Shown here: positions 46,701 through 54,535 of the stretch, in pieces
How positions within the stretch are numbered: the first letter of the stretch is position 1
Layout of the letters: each line of letters begins with the position of its first letter
From: Massilia sp. Root335
Lineage (GTDB): Bacteria; Pseudomonadota; Gammaproteobacteria; Burkholderiales; Burkholderiaceae_D
Assembly (NCBI RefSeq): GCF_001425685.1
Contig: NZ_LMCY01000043.1
Span: 15,243-79,242, forward strand
Direction: 5' to 3'
DNA: 64,000 nt
The notes under the pieces: model-generated
Told to the model about the DNA's origin: nothing
Database searches by the model: none
What the model saw: only the letters and a program-made list of their open reading frames with translations
Program-made: the position numbers and the translations under genes

Positions 46701-47813
46701 ATGCTCATTTATCTGGTCGCAGGTGCCCGCCCCAACTTCATGAAGATCGCGCCGATCGTGCGTGCGCTGCAGGCGCGTCCGGATGCGCCGGCGTTCAAGA
46801 TCATCCACACCGGCCAGCACTACGACCGCGAGATGAACGACGTGTTCTTCGAAGAACTCGGCATTCCGCAGCCGGACGTGTTCATGGCCGCCGGCGGCGG
46901 CAGCCACGCCCAGCAGACGGCCAAGATCATGATCGGCTTCGAGGAACTGTGCACCGCCGCGCGCCCGGACGCCGTGCTCGTCGTGGGCGACGTGAATTCC
47001 ACGCTGGCCTGCTCGATCGTCGCCAAGAAGCTGAACATCCCCGTCGCCCACGTGGAAGCCGGCCTGCGCAGCTTCGACATGGCGATGCCCGAGGAAATCA
47101 ACCGCCTCGTCACGGACAGCATCTCCGACTGGTTCTTCGTCACCGAACCGTCGGCCGTGGAGCACCTGCGCCGCGAAGGCAAGAAGGATGATGCGATCCA
47201 TTACGTCGGCCACGTGATGGTCGACAACGTGCTGTACCAGGCCGACAAGCTCGGCCACGCGGACACGTCCGCGTTCGAGACGAGCGCCTGGAAAGCGGCG
47301 CGCGCGCAGGCCGGCCAGCGCTACGGCGTCGTCACCCTGCACCGTCCCAGCAACGTCGACGACGCGGCCACGTTCACGCGCATCGCCGGCGCGCTGAAGG
47401 AGATCGCGGTCGACCTGCCGCTGATCTTCCCCGTGCACCCGCGCACCCGCGCCAACCTCGAGAAATTCGGCATCGACCTGGGCCCGAACGTCACGCTGGC
47501 CGGTCCGCAGGCCTATATGGCGTTCCTGAACCTGTGGAAGGATGCGGCGGTCGTACTGACGGACAGCGGCGGCCTGCAGGAAGAAACGACGGCGTTGGGC
47601 GTGCCGTGCGTAACGATCCGCGAGAACACGGAACGTCCCGTGACCGTGGACGAAGGTTCGAACGTACTGGCCGGCACCGATCCGGCCGCCATCCTGCTCG
47701 AGGCGCGCAAGATCCTGCGCGGCGAAGGCAAGCAGGGCCGCCGGCCGCACCTGTGGGACGGCCGCGCGGCCGAACGCATCGTGGACATCCTGACGAAGGA
47801 AATCCGCGGGTAA
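46701..47813 (+). CDS. wecB: UDP-N-acetylglucosamine 2-epimerase (non-hydrolysing)
   Basis: Cytoplasmic epimerase of 370 residues that interconverts UDP-GlcNAc and UDP-ManNAc. It has VAGARPNFMKIAPI at the N terminus, TGQHYDREM, VEAGLRSFDMAMPEEINR, TLHRPSNVD and the C-terminal TDSGGLQEETTALGVPCVT motif with catalytic acidic and His residues. It feeds ManNAc to the WecG/TagA-type transferase encoded 15 bases downstream. The ATG at 46701 follows CCTAGGGA; an in-frame TTG at 46692 is less likely. No dehydrogenase for ManNAcA (wecC) was seen, so the sugar is probably ManNAc itself. Confidence 0.95.
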   Translation: MLIYLVAGARPNFMKIAPIVRALQARPDAPAFKIIHTGQHYDREMNDVFFEELGIPQPDVFMAAGGGSHAQQTAKIMIGFEELCTAARPDAVLVVGDVNSTLACSIVAKKLNIPVAHVEAGLRSFDMAMPEEINRLVTDSISDWFFVTEPSAVEHLRREGKKDDAIHYVGHVMVDNVLYQADKLGHADTSAFETSAWKAARAQAGQRYGVVTLHRPSNVDDAATFTRIAGALKEIAVDLPLIFPVHPRTRANLEKFGIDLGPNVTLAGPQAYMAFLNLWKDAAVVLTDSGGLQEETTALGVPCVTIRENTERPVTVDEGSNVLAGTDPAAILLEARKILRGEGKQGRRPHLWDGRAAERIVDILTKEIRG

Positions 47814-47828
47814 CTTTGAGGTAGCAAC

Positions 47829-48578
47829 ATGAACGAGCGCATCACGCTGATGGGGTGTTCCATCGACAACCTGACGATGGAAGAGACATTGCAGACGGTC
47901 GAGGGCTTCATCCATACAGGACGGCCCCATCAGCACGTCGTCGTCAACGTCGACAAGCTGGTCAAGGCCAGCCGCGATCCGGAACTGCGCCGGATCATCA
48001 ACGACTGCGCGCTCGTGAATGTCGACGGCATGCCGGTCGTGTGGGCGTCGCGCCTGCTGGGCCGGCCGTTGAAGGAGCGGGTCGCCGGCTGCGACCTGTT
48101 CGAGGCGCTGATGCGGCGCGCCGGCGAGAAGGGCTGGCGCGTGTTCCTGCTGGGCGCGCAAGAGGAAGTGGTGAGCAAGGTGGCGTCCACGTACCGGCAC
48201 AAATACCCGAACCTGGTGCTGGCCGGCCACCGCAATGGTTACTGGAAGGGCGAGGCGGAAGAAGCGGAGGTGGTCGAACAGGTCCGCGCCGCGCGCCCCG
48301 ATCTGTTGTTCGTGGCGATCAGTTCGCCGAAAAAAGAACAGTTCCTCGGCCGCTGGCAGGCCGAGATGAAGGTCCCGTTCGCGATGGGTGTGGGCGGGAC
48401 CTTCGACGTGGCGATCGGCCACGTCAAGCGCGCGCCGCTGTGGATGCAGAAGTCCGGGCTGGAATGGTTCTACCGTTTCCTGCAGGAGCCGCGCCGGATG
48501 TTTCGCCGTTATTTTATCGAGGACATGGCCTTCATCTGGCTGTTCCTCAAGGAGTTGAAGTTGAAGGGCGCACGATAG
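47829..48578 (+). CDS. WecG/TagA/CpsF-family glycosyltransferase
   Basis: GT26-family transferase of 249 residues, expected to add ManNAc (or ManNAcA) from its UDP donor to a lipid-linked acceptor. It shows VVVNVDKLVKASRDPELR, NVDGMPVVWASRLLG, WRVFLLGA, LLFVAISSPKKEQF and GVGGTFDVAIGHVKRAPLWMQ, all family hallmarks, and a C-terminal amphipathic end that holds TagA proteins at the membrane. Following wecB, the donor is most likely UDP-ManNAc. The ATG at 47829 has a GAGGTAG site. Confidence 0.93.
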   Translation: MNERITLMGCSIDNLTMEETLQTVEGFIHTGRPHQHVVVNVDKLVKASRDPELRRIINDCALVNVDGMPVVWASRLLGRPLKERVAGCDLFEALMRRAGEKGWRVFLLGAQEEVVSKVASTYRHKYPNLVLAGHRNGYWKGEAEEAEVVEQVRAARPDLLFVAISSPKKEQFLGRWQAEMKVPFAMGVGGTFDVAIGHVKRAPLWMQKSGLEWFYRFLQEPRRMFRRYFIEDMAFIWLFLKELKLKGAR

Positions 48579-48619
48579 CGCCCACGAGGTTGCAGTACAC
48601 CAAAACACCAGACAGGGAT

Positions 48620-48642
48620 GGCGCCGGTTTCGAACCGGCGCC
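48620..48642. repeat. REP-like palindrome before galE
   Basis: GGCGCCGGTT-TCG-AACCGGCGCC is a perfect 10-bp inverted repeat with a 3-base loop in the 133-base gap between the WecG-type gene and galE. It lacks a T-run, so it is not a standard terminator, and resembles dispersed intergenic palindromes. Confidence 0.55.
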
Positions 48643-48711
48643 GACGACATAACGATGCGCGCCGGTCCTTGGAACACGGCGGCAACAACATTTTTTGAAA
48701 GAAGAGTATTC

Positions 48712-49710
48712 ATGAAGATCCTGGTTACTGGCGGCATGGGTTACATCGGTTCGCACACCGTCGTGGAACTGCAGAACGCCGGCCACGACGTGGTCGTGTA
48801 CGACAACCTGTACAACGCGGTGCGTTCGGTGCAGGACCGTGTGCAGAAGATCAGCGGCAAGCCGTTCGATTTCGTCGAAGGCGACATCCGCGACCGCGCG
48901 GCCATGGAAGCCGTGTTCGGCGCGCACAAGATCGATGCCGTGATCCACTTCGCCGGCCTGAAGGCGGTCGGCGAATCGGTGGCGCAGCCGCTGCGCTACT
49001 ACGACAACAACGTGTACGGCAGCGTCGCGTTGTTCGAGACGATGGCCAAGTTCGGCTGCAAGACCCTCGTGTTCTCGTCGTCCGCCACCGTGTATGGCGA
49101 TCCGGCCTCGGTGCCGATCAAGGAGGATTTCCCGCTGTCGGCCACCAATCCGTATGGCCGCAGCAAGCTGATGATCGAAGACATCCTGCGCGACGTGTTC
49201 AAGGCCGAGCCGGACTGGCGCATCGCGCTGCTGCGCTATTTCAACCCGGTCGGCGCCCACGAAAGCGGGCTGATCGGCGAGGAGCCGAACGGCATCCCCA
49301 ACAACCTGGTGCCCTACATCGCCCAGGTCGCCAACGGCCAGCGCGAAAAGCTGTCCGTGTACGGCGGCGACTATCCGACCCCGGACGGCACCGGCATGCG
49401 CGACTACATCCACGTCGTCGACCTGGCGATCGGCCACGTGAAGACCCTCGACAAGCTGGCGAAGGGCGACGGTCTCTACACGTACAACCTCGGCACCGGC
49501 AATGGCAACAGTGTTCTGGAAATGGTGCACGCCTTCGAGAAGGCCTGCGGCAAGCCGATCCCGTACCAGATCGTGGACCGTCGCCCTGGCGACATTGCCA
49601 AGTGCTACGCCGACCCGACGAAGGCGCGCGAGGAACTCGGATGGACCGCGCAGCGTGACATCGCCCAGATGTGCGCCGATTCCTGGCGCTACCAGACTAC
49701 CCCAAAATAA
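48712..49710 (+). CDS. galE: UDP-glucose 4-epimerase
   Basis: Extended SDR epimerase of 332 residues that interconverts UDP-glucose and UDP-galactose (possibly also the N-acetyl forms). It has VTGGMGYIGSHTVVEL as NAD site, HFAGLKAVGES, SSSATVYG with the catalytic Ser/Thr, NPYGRSKLMIED with Tyr and Lys, and YFNPVGAH, all as in GalE. The ATG at 48712 has a GAAAGAAGAG site; an upstream frame from 48655 runs through the palindromic spacer and is rejected. It supplies UDP-galactose for the polymer. Confidence 0.95.
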   Translation: MKILVTGGMGYIGSHTVVELQNAGHDVVVYDNLYNAVRSVQDRVQKISGKPFDFVEGDIRDRAAMEAVFGAHKIDAVIHFAGLKAVGESVAQPLRYYDNNVYGSVALFETMAKFGCKTLVFSSSATVYGDPASVPIKEDFPLSATNPYGRSKLMIEDILRDVFKAEPDWRIALLRYFNPVGAHESGLIGEEPNGIPNNLVPYIAQVANGQREKLSVYGGDYPTPDGTGMRDYIHVVDLAIGHVKTLDKLAKGDGLYTYNLGTGNGNSVLEMVHAFEKACGKPIPYQIVDRRPGDIAKCYADPTKAREELGWTAQRDIAQMCADSWRYQTTPK

Positions 49711-49728
49711 ACGTATGAGGACCGAACC

Positions 49729-50895
49729 ATGAAAGCGATGATTCTTGCAGCAGGCAAAGGTACGCGCGTACGTCCGCTGACCTATGACCTGCCGAAACCG
49801 ATGATCCCCGTGCTGGGCAAGCCCGTGATGGCCTACCTGATCGAGCATTTGCGCAAGCACGGCGTGACCGAGATCATGGTGAACGTCAGCCACCTGCACG
49901 AAAAGATCGAGGAATACTTCGGCGAGGGCGAGCAATACGGCGTCCAGATCGGCTATTCCTTCGAAGGCTATACGAAGGAAGACGGCGAAGTCGTCGCGGT
50001 GCCGATCGGCTCGGCCGGCGGCATGAAGAAGATCCAGGAATTCGGCGGCTTCTTCGACGACACGACCATCGTCCTGTGCGGCGACGCGCTGATCGACCTC
50101 GACCTCAAGGCGGCCCTGGCGGAGCACCGCCGCAAGGGCGCCATGGCGTCCGTCATCACGAAGGAAGTCCCGTGGGACAAGGTGTCGAGCTATGGCGTCG
50201 TCGTGACCGACCAGAACGGCCGCATCACCCAGTTCCAGGAAAAGCCGAAGCAGGAAGACGCGCTGTCGAACTTCATCAGCACGGGCATCTACATCTTCGA
50301 ACCGGAAGTGATCGACCTGATTCCGTCGGGTGTGGAGTTCGACATCGGTTCCCAGCTGTTCCCGCTGCTGGCCGAAAAGGGCATGCCGTTCTATGCCCAG
50401 GGCCGGCCGTTCAACTGGCTGGACATCGGCAGCGTGAGCGATTACTGGGAAGTGCTGCAGAACGTGCTGACTGGTGAGGTCAATCATATGGACGTGCCGG
50501 GCATCCAGATCGAGCCCGGCCTGTGGACCGGCCTGAACACGAGCATCGACTGGCGGGGCACCACGATCAAGGGTCCCGTCTACATCGGTTCCGGCGTCAA
50601 GATCGAGGCCGGCGCGACGATCGTCGGGCCGACCTGGATCGGCCACGGCAGCCATATCTGCGAAGGCGCCGAGGTCGTCCGCAGTGTCCTTTTCGAGTAC
50701 ACTCGCGTGCTGAACGACGTGACTTTGCATGAAATGATCGTGTTCAAGGATTACAGCATCGACCGCGCCGGCGAGATGAAGCACTCGTCCGACTACAGCT
50801 CGTCGGAATGGCTGAACGCGCGCGACCGCCGCCGCAGCCGGCGCACGGAACAGGCGGAAGAAACAGACAAGTCATTAGAGAAAGCCAACGCATGA
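49729..50895 (+). CDS. NDP-sugar nucleotidyltransferase (mannose-1-phosphate guanylyltransferase-like)
   Basis: 388-residue nucleotidyltransferase. The N-terminal domain has MKAMILAAGKGTRVRPLT with the conserved GXGTRXRPLT signature, KPMIPVLGKPVM, LCGDALIDLDL and FQEKPKQEDA. A left-handed beta-helix-type domain follows (about 255-360) with hexapeptide-like repeats such as IKGPVYIGSGVKIEAG. The last roughly 25 residues are highly charged. The family makes GDP-mannose or another NDP-hexose; the base and sugar are not certain because a dedicated manC follows immediately, overlapping by four bases. The ATG at 49729 has a TGAGGA site. Confidence 0.88.
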   Translation: MKAMILAAGKGTRVRPLTYDLPKPMIPVLGKPVMAYLIEHLRKHGVTEIMVNVSHLHEKIEEYFGEGEQYGVQIGYSFEGYTKEDGEVVAVPIGSAGGMKKIQEFGGFFDDTTIVLCGDALIDLDLKAALAEHRRKGAMASVITKEVPWDKVSSYGVVVTDQNGRITQFQEKPKQEDALSNFISTGIYIFEPEVIDLIPSGVEFDIGSQLFPLLAEKGMPFYAQGRPFNWLDIGSVSDYWEVLQNVLTGEVNHMDVPGIQIEPGLWTGLNTSIDWRGTTIKGPVYIGSGVKIEAGATIVGPTWIGHGSHICEGAEVVRSVLFEYTRVLNDVTLHEMIVFKDYSIDRAGEMKHSSDYSSSEWLNARDRRRSRRTEQAEETDKSLEKANA

Positions 50896-52310
50896 AAATT
50901 TACCCAGTCATCCTCTCCGGCGGTGCCGGTACCCGCCTGTGGCCGCTGTCGCGGGCAGTCATGCCCAAGCAGCTGCTGCCGCTGGTGACGGACAAGACGA
51001 TGCTGCAGGAAACCGCGCTGCGGGTCCGCGGCTGGCCGGGGTTGATGGCGCCGCTGGTGGTGTGCGGCAACGAGCACCGCTTCCTCGTGGCCGAGCAGAT
51101 GCGCGACATCGGCATCACGCCGCACGGCATCCTGCTCGAGCCGGCGGGGCGCAACACGGCCCCGGCCGTGGCCGCCGCCGCGCAATACCTGCACGCGCAG
51201 GACCCGGAGGCCGTGATGCTCGTGCTGCCGGCCGACCACGTGATCGAAAAGAACGACGCATTCCGTATCGCGGTCGAGCGCGCCGCGGCCCAGGTCGGGC
51301 AGGGCGCACTGGCCACGTTCGGCATCGTGCCGAGCGGTCCGGAAACGGGCTACGGCTACATCCGCCGCGGCGAGCCGCTGCCGGGCTGCGACGATTGCTA
51401 CAAGATCGAGCGCTTCGTCGAAAAGCCCGACCGCAACACGGCCGAAGGCTTCGTCGCCGACGGCGGCTTCTACTGGAACAGCGGCATGTTCATGTTCCGC
51501 GCCGACCGCTTCCTGGCCGAGATCGAAAAGCACGCGCCGACGATCGCCCAGGCCGCCGGCGCCGCCGTGCAGGCCGCGTACAGCGACCTCGACTTCTGCC
51601 GCCTGAACGAAGCGGCGTTCGCGGCCAGCCCGTCCGATTCGATCGACTACGCGGTGATGGAACACACGCGCGACGGCATCGTCGTCGCGGCCGACATCGG
51701 CTGGAGCGACGTCGGCTCGTGGTCCGCGCTGGCCGACGTGCAGCCCAAGGATGCCGACGGCAACGTGGCGCGCGGCGACGTCTACCTCGACAGCACGACC
51801 AACACGCTGGTGCGCGCCGAAAGCCGCATCGTGGCCGTCGTGGGCGTGAAGGACCTCGTCGTCGTGGAAACGAACGATGCCGTGCTCGTGGCGCACAAGG
51901 ACATGGTCCAGCGCGTCAAGAACGTCGTCGACCACCTCAAGGGCAACGCGCGCACGGAGCACCTGGTCCACACCAAGGTGTACCGACCGTGGGGCTATTA
52001 CGAAGGCATCGACGCGGGCGAGCGCTTCCAGGTCAAGCGCATCTGCGTCAAGCCGGGCGAAAAGCTGTCGCTGCAGATGCACCACCACCGCGCCGAACAC
52101 TGGATCGTCGTGTCGGGCACGGCGCGCGTCACGTGCGGCGACCAGGTGACGCTGCTGGCCGAGAACGAGTCCACGTACATCCCGATCGGCATGACACACC
52201 GCCTGGAAAATCCGGGCAAGCTGCCGCTGCACCTGATCGAGGTGCAATCCGGCAGCTATCTCGGCGAGGACGACATCGTCCGCTTCGAGGATATCTACAA
52301 GCGCGCCTGA
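50892..52310 (+). CDS. manC: mannose-1-phosphate guanylyltransferase/mannose-6-phosphate isomerase
   Basis: Bifunctional-type type II enzyme of 472 residues. The guanylyltransferase domain (about 1-290) has ILSGGAGTRLWPLSR, MPKQLLPL, LPADHVIEK, GYGYIRRG, RFVEKPD and WNSGMFMFR. The C-terminal cupin domain (about 325-465) carries RPWGYYEGID, KLSLQMHHHRAEHWIVVSG and ENESTYIPIGMTHRLENPG, the phosphomannose isomerase part. It provides GDP-mannose, the substrate of Gmd. It overlaps the preceding nucleotidyltransferase by four bases and is the last gene before a strong terminator. Confidence 0.95.
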   Translation: MKIYPVILSGGAGTRLWPLSRAVMPKQLLPLVTDKTMLQETALRVRGWPGLMAPLVVCGNEHRFLVAEQMRDIGITPHGILLEPAGRNTAPAVAAAAQYLHAQDPEAVMLVLPADHVIEKNDAFRIAVERAAAQVGQGALATFGIVPSGPETGYGYIRRGEPLPGCDDCYKIERFVEKPDRNTAEGFVADGGFYWNSGMFMFRADRFLAEIEKHAPTIAQAAGAAVQAAYSDLDFCRLNEAAFAASPSDSIDYAVMEHTRDGIVVAADIGWSDVGSWSALADVQPKDADGNVARGDVYLDSTTNTLVRAESRIVAVVGVKDLVVVETNDAVLVAHKDMVQRVKNVVDHLKGNARTEHLVHTKVYRPWGYYEGIDAGERFQVKRICVKPGEKLSLQMHHHRAEHWIVVSGTARVTCGDQVTLLAENESTYIPIGMTHRLENPGKLPLHLIEVQSGSYLGEDDIVRFEDIYKRA

Positions 52311-52322
52311 GCGTTTCGCGCC

Positions 52323-52354
52323 GCGTCCGCACGTTCGATGCGGACGCATCTTTT
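52323..52354 (+). terminator. terminator of the exopolysaccharide cluster
   Basis: GCGTCCGCA (52323-52331), loop CGTTCGA, then TGCGGACGC (52339-52347) form a perfect 9-bp stem, followed by ATCTTTT. It begins 13 bases after the manC stop. Confidence 0.82.
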
Positions 52355-52393
52355 CCTCTGGTCTACAGTGCGTATGGCCGCGCGCATGCGGCA

Positions 52394-52399
52394 TACAAT
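52394..52399 (+). promoter_or_regulatory. possible -10 of the TLDc PEP-CTERM gene
   Basis: TACAAT lies 31 bases before the ATG at 52430 and after the cluster terminator. The -35 region is a poor match. Its place fits an independent transcript. Confidence 0.35.
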
Positions 52400-52429
52400 G
52401 CGTCGTCTGTAACCCATCGGGGAAACATC

Positions 52430-53143
52430 ATGAAGATGAAGACGTTCATCGTGGCCGGCGCCCTGGGCGCGGCCATGGCCGGTGTCGGCGGCACGGCGGC
52501 GGCCGGCGACATCATCGGCGGCTCTGCTCTGCTGGACGCGAGCAGCCACGCCCAACTCGAACGCTGGCTCGGCGCCGGCGAATTCAACCTCGACAATGTG
52601 TACACCCTGCACCCCGGCGATACGTCGGACGCTTTCCACGCGGGGGCGGACGGGAAGGGCGCGACCTTCACCCTGCTCGAAGTGACGAATGCCGCGGGGG
52701 CAAGCTTCCTCGTCGGCGGCTACAACCCGCAGAGCTGGGCCTCAAGCGAAGGCTGGCACGAGACCCAGCGCGACTGGCAGCGCACGGCCTTCCTGTTCAA
52801 TATGACCGATCCGGCCGTGTACCGCCAGGTGCTGACGGACTATGTCTTGCCGAGCCAGGGCCTGCGCCAGACGTATAACGAAGTCGGCTACGGCCCCATC
52901 TTCGGTTCCGGGCCGGACCTGTTCGTCAACGACGAGTTGACGGCCGCCACGTCGTGGCGCCTGACCTACGGGAATCCGGACGGCGAAGGCAAGAGCATCA
53001 TCGACGGCAGCCTGCACGGCGAAATCGTGAAGCTGGACGCGATGGAAGTCTTCGCGATCTCGCCCGTGCCGGAGCCCGGTGCCGCGGCCATGCTGCTGGC
53101 GGGCCTCGGCGTGCTGGGCGCGGCCATGCGGAGGCGTTCGTAG
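52430..53143 (+). CDS. PEP-CTERM-anchored TLDc-domain protein
   Basis: Exported protein of 237 residues. A signal peptide (about 1-24) is followed by a domain that reads like TLDc: a hydrophobic/aromatic LERWLGAGEFNLDNVYTLH start, DAFHAGADGKGATFTLLEV, FLVGGYNPQSW, TAFLFNMT, YGPIFGSGPDLFVNDEL and the ending LDAMEVFAI. The C terminus has the sorting signal VPEPGAAAMLLAGLGVLG plus a basic tail (MRRRS), the form recognised by exosortases such as XrtB in this cluster. TLDc domains are known mainly from eukaryotic oxidation-resistance proteins; the bacterial secreted form has no known function. The ATG at 52430 follows CGGGGAAA. Confidence 0.87.
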   Translation: MKMKTFIVAGALGAAMAGVGGTAAAGDIIGGSALLDASSHAQLERWLGAGEFNLDNVYTLHPGDTSDAFHAGADGKGATFTLLEVTNAAGASFLVGGYNPQSWASSEGWHETQRDWQRTAFLFNMTDPAVYRQVLTDYVLPSQGLRQTYNEVGYGPIFGSGPDLFVNDELTAATSWRLTYGNPDGEGKSIIDGSLHGEIVKLDAMEVFAISPVPEPGAAAMLLAGLGVLGAAMRRRS

Positions 53144-53158
53144 GGTGGGCACCCCGTG

Positions 53159-53262
53159 CCCACGCGTGACGCCGGCATATTGCCTACGCGCCCACGCGTG
53201 ACGCCGGCATATCGCCTACGCACCCACGCGTGACGCCGGCATATCGCCTACGTGCCCACGCC
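53159..53262. repeat. 32-bp tandem repeat, three copies plus partial
   Basis: Units starting at 53159, 53191 and 53223 share CCCACGCGTGACGCCGGCAT followed by AT(T/C)GCCTACG and two variable bases; a fourth copy breaks off after CCCACGC at 53255. The first unit follows GGGTGGGCACCCCGTG, itself an inverted repeat. There are no spacers between units, so this is not a CRISPR. Confidence 0.85.
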
Positions 53263-53326
53263 GCCGGCGCGGCCCGGTTCTAAGCCGCGCTTAAGTTGTT
53301 CGCCTTGCAAGCTGTGGCATGATGAG

Positions 53327-53351
53327 CGGGAGCCTCGAGCTCCCGTTTTTT
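53327..53351 (+). terminator. intrinsic terminator just before the TIGR03790-type gene
   Basis: CGGGAGC-CTCGA-GCTCCCG is a perfect 7-bp stem with a 5-base loop followed by six T. It would end transcription of the PEP-CTERM gene, but it also stops only 17 bases before the next ATG. Confidence 0.8.
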
Positions 53352-53368
53352 CAACGCTGCCACTGCCC

Positions 53369-54415
53369 ATGACCCGGATCCCGAGACGCTGCCCGAGACT
53401 GTGCCTGCCCCTGCTCGCATGCCTTGCCGCCTTCATCGCGGCGCCGGCCCGCGCCCAATTCGTCGGCGAGTCCCGCCTCCAGCCGGATCAATTGGCCATC
53501 GTCATCAATGACGCCGAGCCGAACAGCGTCAGGATCGGCGCCTACTACCGCAAGCGGCGCGGCATTCCGGCGGCCAACGTCGTGCACGTGAGCATTCCCG
53601 GCAAGCCGCACGAGATCAGTGCGGAGCGCTTCGAAGCGCTCAAGGACGAGATCGACGCGCACCTTGGCCCGAACGTGCAGGCCGTGCTGATGGTGTGGAC
53701 GGCGCCGTACAAGGTCGCGTGCAATTCGATCACGGGCGCGTACAGCCTCGGCTTCGACCCCGGCCAATGCGCGAAGACCTGCCTGCCAGGCCGCCCGAGC
53801 CCATACTTCAATTCCAGTTCCTCGCGTCCGTACACCGACCTGAACATCCGGATCTCGATGCTGTTGCCGACGGAATCCGTGGAGCGCGCGAAGGCCCTGA
53901 TCGACCGCGGGGCCGGGGCCGGGTTCCGGATCGTGCCCGCCACCGCCTACTTCCTGACGACGTCGGAAAAGGCGCGGAATTCGCGCGCGGCCTTCTTCCC
54001 ACCGCCCGGCCGCATCGCGGCGCGCAGGCTGGTGACGAAGCCCATGCAGGCCGACGTGCTGGAAGGCGCGAAGGACATCATGATCTACGAGACGGGCATG
54101 GCCGAGGTCGCCAAACTGGACACCCTCGGCTTCCTGCCCGGTGCGCTGGCCGACCACCTGACGTCGCTGGGCGGCGACCTGCTCGGCGGCGAGCAGATGA
54201 GCAGCCTGCGCTGGCTGGAAGCGGGCGCGACCGCGAGCTACGGCACGGTCAGCGAGCCCTGCAACCACTGGCAGAAATTCCCGAATCCGACCGTGCTGCT
54301 CAAGCATTATGTGCAGGGCACCAGCGCGATCGAAGCCTACTGGAAGAGCGTCGCCTGGCCCACCCAGGGCCTGTTCATCGGCGAACCGCTGGCCGCGCCG
54401 TACCGCAAGCGTTGA
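53369..54415 (+). CDS. TIGR03790-family exosortase-associated secreted protein
   Basis: 348-residue exported protein. A signal peptide covers about 1-30 (cleavage after ARA). The mature part has LAIVINDAEPNSVRIGAYY, RRGIPAANVVHVSIPGK, NVQAVLMVWTAPYKV, a CNSITGAYSLGFDP and CAKTC cysteine region, and the C-terminal GATASYGTVSEPCNHW. This pattern agrees with my memory of TIGR03790, an uncharacterised family found only in genomes that encode exosortase. The Cys residues and the GTVSEPC segment give it a possible peptidase-like look, but no function is known. No ribosome site is visible before the ATG at 53369, and a T-rich terminator lies just upstream; a GTG frame from 53252 would start inside repeats. 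Confidence 0.8.
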   Translation: MTRIPRRCPRLCLPLLACLAAFIAAPARAQFVGESRLQPDQLAIVINDAEPNSVRIGAYYRKRRGIPAANVVHVSIPGKPHEISAERFEALKDEIDAHLGPNVQAVLMVWTAPYKVACNSITGAYSLGFDPGQCAKTCLPGRPSPYFNSSSSRPYTDLNIRISMLLPTESVERAKALIDRGAGAGFRIVPATAYFLTTSEKARNSRAAFFPPPGRIAARRLVTKPMQADVLEGAKDIMIYETGMAEVAKLDTLGFLPGALADHLTSLGGDLLGGEQMSSLRWLEAGATASYGTVSEPCNHWQKFPNPTVLLKHYVQGTSAIEAYWKSVAWPTQGLFIGEPLAAPYRKR

Positions 54416-54426
54416 TTCAGCCTGGA

Positions 54427-54446
54427 ATTAGTCCGTTCGGACTAAT
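54427..54446. repeat. inverted repeat between TIGR03790-type gene and nuclease gene
   Basis: ATTAGTCC-GTTC-GGACTAAT is a perfect 8-bp stem with a 4-base loop, 12 bases after the stop codon. It has no T-run. It may be a weak transcription stop or mRNA end structure. Confidence 0.5.
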
Positions 54447-54460
54447 CCGTGGTCATGACG

Positions 54461-54488
54461 TTGTCAATTTGCGCATTTAATATACATT
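54461..54488 (+). promoter_or_regulatory. predicted promoter of the extracellular nuclease gene
   Basis: TTGTCA (54461-54466) and TACATT (54483-54488) with a 16-base spacer, in a locally AT-rich stretch. This gives a leader of about 40 bases. Confidence 0.45.
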
Positions 54489-54535
54489 TGTTAAGTGTTG
54501 CACTGACAGATCATTTCCCTATTCCAGGACACCCA

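Noticed and set aside
53159-53262. Possible CRISPR array
   Set aside because: The units are directly tandem with no unique spacers and there are no cas genes.
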